Assembly (NCBI RefSeq): GCF_026341855.1 | Contig: NZ_JAPENW010000001.1 | Coordinates: forward strand, 7,183,001-7,247,000 | DNA: 64,000 nt | Source of the DNA: Streptomyces sp. NBC_00568 | GTDB taxonomy: Bacteria; Actinomycetota; Actinomycetes; Streptomycetales; Streptomycetaceae | Reading direction: 5' to 3' | In this document: positions 42,122 to 49,208 of the stretch, in pieces | How the letters are laid out: each line of letters opens with the position of its first letter | How positions within the stretch are numbered: position 1 is the stretch's first letter | Notes under the pieces: generated by a model | What the model saw: only the letters and a program-made list of their open reading frames with translations | What the model was told of the DNA's origin: nothing | Database searches by the model: none | Position numbers and translations under genes: made by a program

Positions 42122-43135
42122 TCATCCGGGCTCCCGGCCCAGGGCGTGCTCGCGGATGCGGGCCATCAGGGCGGCCTGCCGCAGCAGTTCGTGATGGTGC
42201 GCCGCCCGCAGGCTTGGATCGCGCACCGCGTCGTGGAAGGCGGTGAACACCCCGAGGAACTGGTCGGACGCCGGGGCGGTGATCCGGGTCTCGCGGTCCC
42301 TCTGCTGCAGCCGCAGCACCGGACGGGCGCTCGGCGAGGGGGTGAACGCCCACTCCAGGACCAGACGCCCCTCGCTTCCCCACAGGTCGTACGTCGAGCG
42401 GTAGCTGTGGGACAGGCCGAAGGAACAGTTCGCGGTGACACCGGCGCCGTCCCGCAGCAGCGCCACCCCGGACACATCCACGCCCCGCTCCGGATCGAAC
42501 GTCAGGCCCGCCCCCAGCACCTGCGCCTGCGGCCCCAGATACTCCTGGGCCGCGCGCACCGGATAGCAGCCGACCTCCCACAGCGCCCCGCCGCCCAGAT
42601 CAGCCTGGTACTTGATCCCGGCCGGGTCGGTCGGCGGAATGCCGAACACCCCGTTGTAGGACCGCAGTTCCCCGATGGCGCCGTCTGCCACCAGGGACAG
42701 TGCCTGCTCGTGCTGGGGATGGCGCAGGAACGCGAAGTTCTCCATGACGAGCAGCCCGCGCTCCTCGGCGAGCGCGATCAGGGACCGGGCACTGTCCTCG
42801 CGGGGCACCGCCGGCTTCTCGAGCAGGACATGCTTTCCCGCCTCCAGCGCCCGGCGCGCCCACCGGGCGTGCTCGCTGTTGGGCAGCGGGATGTAGACCG
42901 CGTCGATGTCGGGCAGTTCCAGGAGCCGCTCGTACCCCGCGACGGCCTTGCAGCCGGCCCGGGCCGCGACACCCTCGGCCTTCTCCCGGCTGCGGCTCGC
43001 GACCGCCACCAGACGGAACGGCGACTCCTCGATCGCCGGGAGGGCCCGCCGCACCGCGATGTCGGCGCACCCGATGACGCCGATACCGGCCCTCTGCTCG
43101 GATTCAAGAACGGGTGTCAGATCTTCGATGTTCAC
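42122..43135 (-). CDS. NDP-hexose 3-ketoreductase, Gfo/Idh/MocA family
   Basis: 337 residues. Rossmann start IGVIGCADIAVRRALPAI, the family catalytic block GKHVLLEKPA (Lys), and MENFAFLRHPQHEQAL in the C-terminal domain. Members in deoxysugar pathways reduce the 3-keto group of dTDP-2,6-dideoxy-4-keto sugars (TylC1/UrdZ-type neighbours), setting the C3 stereochemistry. GTG at 43135 follows AGGTGGG. Divergent from rmlA. Confidence 0.82.
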   Translation of the reverse strand: MNIEDLTPVLESEQRAGIGVIGCADIAVRRALPAIEESPFRLVAVASRSREKAEGVAARAGCKAVAGYERLLELPDIDAVYIPLPNSEHARWARRALEAGKHVLLEKPAVPREDSARSLIALAEERGLLVMENFAFLRHPQHEQALSLVADGAIGELRSYNGVFGIPPTDPAGIKYQADLGGGALWEVGCYPVRAAQEYLGPQAQVLGAGLTFDPERGVDVSGVALLRDGAGVTANCSFGLSHSYRSTYDLWGSEGRLVLEWAFTPSPSARPVLRLQQRDRETRITAPASDQFLGVFTAFHDAVRDPSLRAAHHHELLRQAALMARIREHALGREPG

Positions 43136-43258
43136 AGGCCCACCTAAAAGACGACAGAAATTCGCATGCCTGAACCGGGATAACGCCAGCCTGAGTAAAC
43201 GGCACCGGGTTTGTCAACATTCACGCCATTCACGGTCCCGTGACATCCGGGGAGGCTT

Positions 43259-43286
43259 TTGAACGTGTGTTACCCCAATATAAAGT
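43259..43286 (+). promoter_or_regulatory. Candidate rmlA promoter
   Basis: TTGAAC (43259-43264) and TAAAGT (43281-43286) 16 bp apart, overlapping a TATAAA. About 46 bp before the GTG start. The 29-bp operator is not present in this divergent region. Confidence 0.45.
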
Positions 43287-43331
43287 GCGGACATCGCCTA
43301 ATGGGCACGAAGTCACTGAGGAGGCGCCACG

Positions 43332-44201
43332 GTGAAGGGCATCATCCTGGCCGGCGGCAATGGCACGAGACTCCATCCGATCACGCTCGGTGTCTCGAAG
43401 CAAATGCTCCCGGTTTACGACAAGCCGATGATTTACTACCCGCTTTCGGCCCTGATGCTGGCGGGAATCACGGAGATCGAGATCATCACCACCCCCGACG
43501 ACCTGGAGATGTTCCGCCGCCTGCTGGGCGACGGCTCCTGGCTCGGGATCTCCCTGACCTACGCGGAACAGGACAAGCCCCGCGGGCTCGCCGACGCGTT
43601 CCTGGTCTCCGCGGACCACATCGGCGACGACTCCGTCGCCCTGGTCCTGGGCGACAACATCTTCCACGGCTACGAATTCGGGCCCATGCTCCAGCGGGCC
43701 GCCCAGAACATCGAGGGCTGCGTCCTGTTCGGCTACCCGGTGCGCGACCCCGAGCGCTACGGCGTCGGCACACTCGACGACCAGGGAAAACTCATCGCCC
43801 TCGAGGAGAAGCCCACCCAGCCGCAGACCAACATGGCGATCACCGGGCTGTACCTCTACGACAACCAGGTCGTGGACATCGCCCGCGGGCTGCGGCCCTC
43901 CGAACGCGGAGAGCTGGAGATCACCGACCTCAACCGGGTCTACATGGAACGGGGCGAGGCCACCCTGATCCCGCTCGGCCGCGGCTTCGTCTGGCTGGAC
44001 ACCGGAACCCACGACGCGCTGATGGAGGCGGGGGACTACGTCCAGGTCCTCGAACACCGCCAGGGCGTACGCATCGCCTGTCTCGAAGAGATCGCCTGGC
44101 GCATGGGATACATCGACCAGGAGGCCTGCTACCGGCTCGGAAGCCGCCTCTCGAACTCTTCCTACGGGCAGTACGTCATGGAAATGGCCCAGGCGGGCTG
44201 A
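43332..44201 (+). CDS. rmlA: Glucose-1-phosphate thymidylyltransferase
   Basis: 289 residues, full length. Signature GIILAGGNGTRLHPITLGVSKQ at the N-terminus, LVLGDNIFHGYEF (metal/sugar site), EEKP, and FVWLDTGTHDALMEAGDYV. Makes dTDP-glucose, the first step to all 6-deoxysugars. GTG at 43332 follows GAGGAGGCGCCACG. The partner dTDP-glucose 4,6-dehydratase (rmlB) is not in the window. It is followed after 60 bp by a glycosyltransferase in the same direction. Confidence 0.95.
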   Translation: MKGIILAGGNGTRLHPITLGVSKQMLPVYDKPMIYYPLSALMLAGITEIEIITTPDDLEMFRRLLGDGSWLGISLTYAEQDKPRGLADAFLVSADHIGDDSVALVLGDNIFHGYEFGPMLQRAAQNIEGCVLFGYPVRDPERYGVGTLDDQGKLIALEEKPTQPQTNMAITGLYLYDNQVVDIARGLRPSERGELEITDLNRVYMERGEATLIPLGRGFVWLDTGTHDALMEAGDYVQVLEHRQGVRIACLEEIAWRMGYIDQEACYRLGSRLSNSSYGQYVMEMAQAG

Positions 44202-44261
44202 GGACGAACGGCACCCCGGAACACCGAAATCCGCCCCCTCACCGGAAGAAGTCCCATCGCC

Positions 44262-45338
44262 ATGAAATTCCTGTTCACCGTCGGCGGCAGCCAGGCGGCC
44301 GTCTTCGGCGTCGCCCCCCTCGCCACGGCCGCACGCAGCGCGGGCCACGAGATCCTCCTCGCCGCCGACGAACCCCTGATGGCGGCCGCGCAGTCCGTCG
44401 GCCTGCCCGCCGTCTGCATCACACCCGAGCGCATGCGCTACGGACAGGACGCCCTGACCGCCGCCGGCCGCCTCGACGCCCTGCTGGAACTGACCGGGCA
44501 GTGGAGCCCCGACCTGGTCGTCGGCGGCCTCTCCCACGTCCCCAGGGTGCTCGCCGCCCGCCTCAAGGTCCCCTACGTCCGCCACATATGGCACATCGCC
44601 CCGATGGCCCGCCGCGACCGCACGGCCGTGGCCGAACTGAAGCCGGAACTGGAACGCCTGGGCCTGGCCGAACTGCCGCCCCCCGACCTCTTCATCGACC
44701 TGTGCCCGCCGTCCCTGCGCCCGCCCGGCGCCCCCGCCGCACAGTCGATGCGCTGGGTCCCCCGGGTGAGCCAGCGCCGCCTCGAACCGTGGATGTACAC
44801 CCGCCCTGCCGGCCGCCGCCGCGCCCTGATCACCGCGGGAACCCGCAACCTCATGCTCGACACCCCCGGCAGCTCGCTGCGCACCCTGGTCGAGGAACTG
44901 ACCGGCGCGGGAGCCGAGGTCCTCATCGCCGCACTCCCGGAGGCCGCCGAACAGTTCGGCTCCCAGCTGGGCGACGTCCGTATCGGCTGGATCCCCCTGG
45001 ACGTGGTCGCCCCCACCTGCGACCTGGCCGTCCACCACGGCGGCGCGACCACCGCCATGACCCTCATCAACGCGGGCGTGCCCCAGCTGATCATCCCCGA
45101 CAACGGCTACGGCAAGGCCGTCGCCCAGTCCATCAGCGACTTCGGCGCCGCCGTCATGGTCGACCGGCACCGGCCCGAGCCCGGCCGCGGCCCCGACGAG
45201 ATCACGGCCGCCGGCTGCCGCGCGATCCTCTCCGACCCCCGCTACGCCGAGCGGACCCGGCTCCTCGCCGAGGAGAGCGCGTCGCTGCCCACTCCCGCCG
45301 AGGTCCTGCGCGACATCGAGGCACTCACCGCCCGCTGA
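44262..45338 (+). CDS. Glycosyltransferase, angucycline type (GT1)
   Basis: 358 residues, shorter than most GT1 members. Start MKFLFTVGGSQAAVFGVAPLATAAR and nucleotide-sugar site DLAVHHGGATTAMTLINAGVPQLIIPDN resemble the UrdGT/LanGT group that glycosylates angucyclines. Compared with the neighbour at 45496 it lacks about 35 residues after residue 60 and has a shorter loop after PQLIIP. ATG at 44262 with GGAAGAAG. Cotranscribed with rmlA; its end is 158 bp from the convergent homologue. C- or O-linkage cannot be told. Confidence 0.85.
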   Translation: MKFLFTVGGSQAAVFGVAPLATAARSAGHEILLAADEPLMAAAQSVGLPAVCITPERMRYGQDALTAAGRLDALLELTGQWSPDLVVGGLSHVPRVLAARLKVPYVRHIWHIAPMARRDRTAVAELKPELERLGLAELPPPDLFIDLCPPSLRPPGAPAAQSMRWVPRVSQRRLEPWMYTRPAGRRRALITAGTRNLMLDTPGSSLRTLVEELTGAGAEVLIAALPEAAEQFGSQLGDVRIGWIPLDVVAPTCDLAVHHGGATTAMTLINAGVPQLIIPDNGYGKAVAQSISDFGAAVMVDRHRPEPGRGPDEITAAGCRAILSDPRYAERTRLLAEESASLPTPAEVLRDIEALTAR

Positions 45339-45342
45339 ACCA

Positions 45343-45378
45343 GAATGCGGCCGGCCGGTTCCCCGGCCGGCCGCATTC
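45343..45378. terminator. Terminator hairpin 1 between convergent glycosyltransferases
   Basis: Perfect 16-bp stem GAATGCGGCCGGCCGG, loop TTCC, CCGGCCGGCCGCATTC; begins 5 bases after the stop at 45338. Confidence 0.9.
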
Positions 45379-45420
45379 GCTTGCCACGCGCAGCTCCCGA
45401 GCACGCGCATCGCCCACGCA

Positions 45421-45467
45421 CATCGCCCTGGGACCGCGGAGAAACTCTCCGCGGTCCCAGGGCGATG
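45421..45467. terminator. Terminator hairpin 2 between convergent glycosyltransferases
   Basis: Perfect 22-bp inverted repeat with a 3-base loop: arms 45421-45442 (CATCGCCCTGGGACCGCGGA...) and 45446-45467. Serves the leftward gene ending at 45496, giving each convergent gene its own terminator. Confidence 0.9.
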
Positions 45468-45495
45468 GCGCTCGAGCCGCCGGACGGACCCGCCG

Positions 45496-46671
45496 TCAGA
45501 TCAGAGCCTCCAGCCGGGGCACGATCTCGGCGGGCGTGGGAAGCGTCGAGATCTCCTTGGCGAGGAACTGGGTGCGCTCGGTGTAGCTCGGGTTCTCCAG
45601 CAGCTCCCGGCACGCCGCCGCGATGACCTCGCCGGGCGCCTTGTCGGGCTCCTGCGCCTGCGGCCACAGCGTCTTGCCGGCACCGAAGCCGCTGATGGCC
45701 TTGGCGATGGCCTCGCGGTGGTAGTTCGGCGGGAACTCCGGAGGGTTCTCCGGGATGATCAGCTGCGGCACGCCGTTGGCCATCAGCGTCGTGGCGGTGG
45801 TCGCGCCGCCGTGATGGACCGCCAGATCACAGGTGGCGGCGGCGACATCGATCGGGATCCAGCCGACCCGCGCGTCACCCAGCTGCTCGCCGAACCGCTC
45901 GGCCGCGCCGGGGGAGGCGGCGATCAGCACCTCGGCGCCCAGCTTGCCCAGCTCGCTCACCAGCAGCGGCATGGACCAGCCCGGCTCACGGAACATCAGG
46001 CTGCGGAACCCCGAGGTGATCAGCACCCGGCGGCGGCCCTCGGGACGGGTGTACATCCAGCGCTCCAGCCGGCGCTGCGGGTTGGACGGGATCCAGCGCA
46101 GCGACTGCGCGGCGGGGTCGTGGGCCGGCCGCAGCGACGGAGGCGTCGAGTCCAGCAGCAGATCGGGCTTGAGCAGCCCGTCCACGCCCAGGCGCTCCAG
46201 CTCGGGCCGCAGCTCCTCCTCGGCGCCGGGGTCGATGCCGGTGAGCGGGATGCCCAGGTACTCGACCTGGCGCACATAGGGGACCTTGAGGTGCGCGGCG
46301 AGCAGCATCGCCGCGTAGCTCTGCGAGCTGCCGACGACCACGTCCGGGGTCCAGTCCTTGGCCAGCTCCAGCAGGGACTTCACCCCCGCCAGACCCATCT
46401 GCGCGAAGCCGCGGCCCTGGCCGAACATCTCCTGGTCACCCAGCTCCCGCGGGAACCGCAGGCCCTTGCCCGGGTTGGTGATCCGCATGAAGTGCCGGAT
46501 CGGATCGACGGTGAAGCAGAAGGTGGGAAGTCCGATGGCCTCCGCGGTTTCCACCCACGGCTCGTGGGCGGCCAATATGACCTGATGGCCCGCGTTCCGC
46601 GCGGCCGTCGCCAGCGGGGCAGCGGCATAGTAGGTGGCCTGGCTGCCCGTGGTTATGAACAGGATTTTCAT
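45496..46671 (-). CDS. Glycosyltransferase, angucycline type (GT1)
   Basis: 391 residues. MKILFITTGSQATYYAAAPLATAARNAGH and DLAVHHGGATTATTLMANGVPQLIIPENPPEF; shares SLRPAHDPAAQSLRWIPSNP and RRLERWMYTRPEGRRR with the glycosyltransferase at 44262, so the two arose by duplication and now stand tail to tail. ATG at 46671; transcribed alone leftwards from a divergent promoter region holding operator site 4. Two different GTs of this type suggest two sugars or a disaccharide. Confidence 0.87.
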   Translation of the reverse strand: MKILFITTGSQATYYAAAPLATAARNAGHQVILAAHEPWVETAEAIGLPTFCFTVDPIRHFMRITNPGKGLRFPRELGDQEMFGQGRGFAQMGLAGVKSLLELAKDWTPDVVVGSSQSYAAMLLAAHLKVPYVRQVEYLGIPLTGIDPGAEEELRPELERLGVDGLLKPDLLLDSTPPSLRPAHDPAAQSLRWIPSNPQRRLERWMYTRPEGRRRVLITSGFRSLMFREPGWSMPLLVSELGKLGAEVLIAASPGAAERFGEQLGDARVGWIPIDVAAATCDLAVHHGGATTATTLMANGVPQLIIPENPPEFPPNYHREAIAKAISGFGAGKTLWPQAQEPDKAPGEVIAAACRELLENPSYTERTQFLAKEISTLPTPAEIVPRLEALI

Positions 46672-46776
46672 GGCACTCCGGATGCTTTTCGTGGACGCGG
46701 CCTGACGCATTGACGAACATCACCGATGGTCCGCAACGCGCCCTTTCTCTGTCAAACATCCTCAAATGGCAAGCCC

Positions 46777-46805
46777 GTTCAATTGCGGATTCCGCGCAGT
46801 TGAAC
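46777..46805. promoter_or_regulatory. 29-bp inverted-repeat operator, site 4 (best match)
   Basis: GTTCAATTGCG, 7-base spacer, CGCAGTTGAAC: arms complementary at 10 of 11 positions. In the 274-bp region between the glycosyltransferase (46671) and the small protein gene (46946), which has no other gene. Confidence 0.8.
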
Positions 46806-46945
46806 AAGACATATGCCGGACCCGTTCCGAGGCCTCGCCGTGGCAACATCGAACATTGCGCGGCCCTTGGTGTCCGATCATCATGAGGTCGGAACGTGCG
46901 GCGAGGAAGTCCCGGAAAAACGGATACCGAAAGTCGGTGGCACCC

Positions 46946-47209
46946 ATGAATACCCTGATCTACAACGCCCGAATGGCGCTCCGTGACGTCATGGAAGTGA
47001 ATATCTTCACGCAGGGAAACGACAAGGTCTATCTGACCGTTTTCCCCGAGCTGGTCTGGGAGGGCTCCAAGGAGACGCAGTCGGACAAGGTCATCCGGTC
47101 CGTCATCGACCGCCTCCACGACATGGACCTGGACGTCGCCGGCGGTGAGGACGCCGTCCGCACCCTCCTGGACTCCGGATCCGTGGAGATCATCCGCAAG
47201 GCCGCCTGA
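46946..47209 (+). CDS. Small protein of unknown function, first gene of the lyase operon
   Basis: 87 residues, not recognised. Sequence starts MNTLIYNARMALRDVMEVNI; it is balanced in charge, probably mixed alpha/beta, with no Cys. It is not an ACP: no DSL motif. ATG at 46946, with a modest GGTGG site. It leads the operon with the lyase (71 bp downstream) and the acetyltransferase and is directly downstream of operator site 4, so it is probably part of the hydrazine handling. It could be a subunit or chaperone of a neighbour. Confidence 0.65.
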   Translation: MNTLIYNARMALRDVMEVNIFTQGNDKVYLTVFPELVWEGSKETQSDKVIRSVIDRLHDMDLDVAGGEDAVRTLLDSGSVEIIRKAA

Positions 47210-47280
47210 AACCGGTGCACCGGGCCCGCACACCCCGTGCGCCCGGTGACCCGATCCCCTGACGAGGAGGTACCACGGCC

Positions 47281-48552
47281 GTGATTTCCCGCTACGCCCT
47301 GCCGGAGATGGCCGAACTCTGGTCCGACCAGGCCCGCTACACCACCTGGGCGCGGGTGGAGGTGCTGGCCTCCGAGGCGCAGGCGCTGCTCGGCCGGGTC
47401 CCCGACGCCGCCCTCGCCGACATCCGACGGGCCGAGGTGCCCGCGGCGGCACGCGTCGCGGAACTCGAACGCGAACGCGACCACGAGATCCTCTCCTTCC
47501 TCGCCGCCTTCTGCGAGGACCTGCCGGACGACTCCGCGCGCTGGGTGCACCTGGGCATGACGAGCTACGACCTCGTGGACACCGCCCTGGGCCACACCCT
47601 CGCCCGGGCCTGCGACCTTCTGACCGGCGCCGCCGGCCGACTGCGCGGGGCCCTGGTGGACAAGGCGACCGAGCACTGGGACACGGCGTGCATCGGCCGC
47701 ACCCACGGCATGCACGCCGAGCCCACCACCTTCGGCCACAAACTCGCCGGCTTCGCCTTCGCGATCGACCGCTCGGTGCGCCGGCTGACCGACGCACGCG
47801 AACAGGTCGCGGTGGGAACCATCTCCGGCTCCGTCGGCACGTACGCCCTGATCGACCCCTTCGTCGAGGAACACGTGTGCGCGGCCCTGGGCCTGGGCGT
47901 GGAAGAGGCACCCAGCCAGGTCGTCGCCCGCGACCGGCACGCCCAGCTCGTCCAGGCCGTCGCGACCCTCGGCGCCTGCGTCGAGCAGATCGCCGTCGAG
48001 ATGCGGCTGCTGTCGCGCACCGAGGTCCGCGAGGTGGAAGAACCCCGCACCGCCGCCTACCAGGGCTCCAGCGCCATGCCCCACAAACGCAACCCGACCA
48101 CCAGCGAGCGATTGACCGGGCTGGCCAGGCTGCTGCGCGGATACGCCGGGACGATGCTGGAGAACGTGGCGCTGTGGCACGAGCGGGACCTGTCGCACTC
48201 CTCCGTCGAACGGGTCGTCCTGCCGGACGCGCTGACCGTCGCGCACTACCAGGTGAGCGCGGCCACCGACCTCGTAGAGGGACTGCAGGTCTTCCCCCAC
48301 CGGATGCGCACCGCGATCGACGCGACCGGCGGACTGGCCTACAGCTCCGCCGTCCTCGCGGACCTGCTGGAGGCCGGCAGCGAGCGCGAGCGCACCTACC
48401 GCACGATCCAGGACGCCGCCAACGGCGAGGACTTCCTCACCGGCCTCAGGACCCAGGGCATCGAGACCGGCCCGCTGGAACCCGGGCGCTTCCTGACCCA
48501 CCACGACGTCATCCACAAGCGATTGGACAAGCTGCGTGAGCTGGAGCATTGA
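47281..48552 (+). CDS. Adenylosuccinate lyase-like enzyme (FzmR/KinM type)
   Basis: 423 residues. Fumarase/aspartase-superfamily features: MTSYDLVDTALG, IGRTHGMHAEPTTFGHKLAGF (catalytic His), and the mobile loop signature GSSAMPHKRNP. In hydrazine pathways this type eliminates fumarate from hydrazinosuccinate-type adducts, freeing the N-N unit (established for fosfazinomycin/kinamycin homologues). GTG at 47281 follows GACGAGGAGGTACC. Its end overlaps the acetyltransferase start by 17 bp. Confidence 0.85.
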   Translation: MISRYALPEMAELWSDQARYTTWARVEVLASEAQALLGRVPDAALADIRRAEVPAAARVAELERERDHEILSFLAAFCEDLPDDSARWVHLGMTSYDLVDTALGHTLARACDLLTGAAGRLRGALVDKATEHWDTACIGRTHGMHAEPTTFGHKLAGFAFAIDRSVRRLTDAREQVAVGTISGSVGTYALIDPFVEEHVCAALGLGVEEAPSQVVARDRHAQLVQAVATLGACVEQIAVEMRLLSRTEVREVEEPRTAAYQGSSAMPHKRNPTTSERLTGLARLLRGYAGTMLENVALWHERDLSHSSVERVVLPDALTVAHYQVSAATDLVEGLQVFPHRMRTAIDATGGLAYSSAVLADLLEAGSERERTYRTIQDAANGEDFLTGLRTQGIETGPLEPGRFLTHHDVIHKRLDKLRELEH

Positions 48553-48937
48553 GCGGGAGAACGGATCCGACCTCGACCTCGCGGACGTCCTGCGCGTCTA
48601 CGAGGAGTCCGGCCTCGGCGAACGCCGGCCCGTCCAGGACACCCAGCGCATGGCCGCCATGGTGCGCGGCGCCAACCTGGTCATCACCTGCCGCGTCGAC
48701 GGCGAACTGGTCGGCATCGCGCGCAGCGTCTCGGACTTCTCCTACGTGACCTACCTGTCCGACATCGCCGTCGTCCGCGCCTACCAGCGCACCGGCATCG
48801 GCCGGCAGCTCATCGACGCGACCCGCAAGGAGGCCCCCCAGGCCAAGATCGTCCTGCTGTCGGCCCCCGCAGCGGCCGACTACTACCCGCACATCGGCTT
48901 CACCGCTCACCCCTCCGCCTGGGTCCTCAATCCTTGA
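48536..48937 (+). CDS. GNAT N-acetyltransferase (FzmQ/KinN type)
   Basis: 133 residues. Acetyl-CoA site VVRAYQRTGIGRQLIDATRKEA (the Q/RxxGxG/A motif) and the C-terminal beta-alpha block ADYYPHIGFTAH are clear. Homologues acetylate hydrazine or hydrazino compounds, protecting the N-N unit. GTG at 48536 lies within the lyase gene, so translation is coupled. Last gene of the operon. Confidence 0.83.
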   Translation: MSWSIERENGSDLDLADVLRVYEESGLGERRPVQDTQRMAAMVRGANLVITCRVDGELVGIARSVSDFSYVTYLSDIAVVRAYQRTGIGRQLIDATRKEAPQAKIVLLSAPAAADYYPHIGFTAHPSAWVLNP

Positions 48938-48954
48938 CCCCCGAATGCCCCGGG

Positions 48955-48982
48955 TGCCCGCGCTGCCCCACCGGCGCGGGCA
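48955..48982. terminator. Terminator hairpin after the acetyltransferase
   Basis: TGCCCGCGC and GCGCGGGCA, 9-bp perfect arms with a 10-base loop, 18 bases after the stop at 48937. The rest of the gap up to 49209 (271 bp) shows only possible promoter sequence. Confidence 0.65.
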
Positions 48983-49208
48983 TCCGCGTGTGCGACGGCC
49001 GGTCCGAGGAGGCGCGCGCTGCTCGGCGCGGGCGCGGGGGCATCGGCAGGTCCGGGCCCGCGCTCAGGAGCACCGGAGCCCGGAGAACTGTCCCGCAACT
49101 GCCGGTCGCGGGGGAGACGACCTCGCTGCGGCAGGTGTGATCACGGTGTCGGGAGCGCGCACAAAAACCCCTGTGCGCCGGCTCGCACACCTCTGCGATC
49201 ATCCCCGG

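Noticed and set aside
43141..43331. A fifth consensus operator before rmlA
   Set aside because: A TTGAAC is present at 43259 but there is no matching left arm 29 bp away; read as a -35 box instead.
46946..47209. Missing acyl carrier protein
   Set aside because: Right size but no DSL phosphopantetheine motif and a basic C-terminus.
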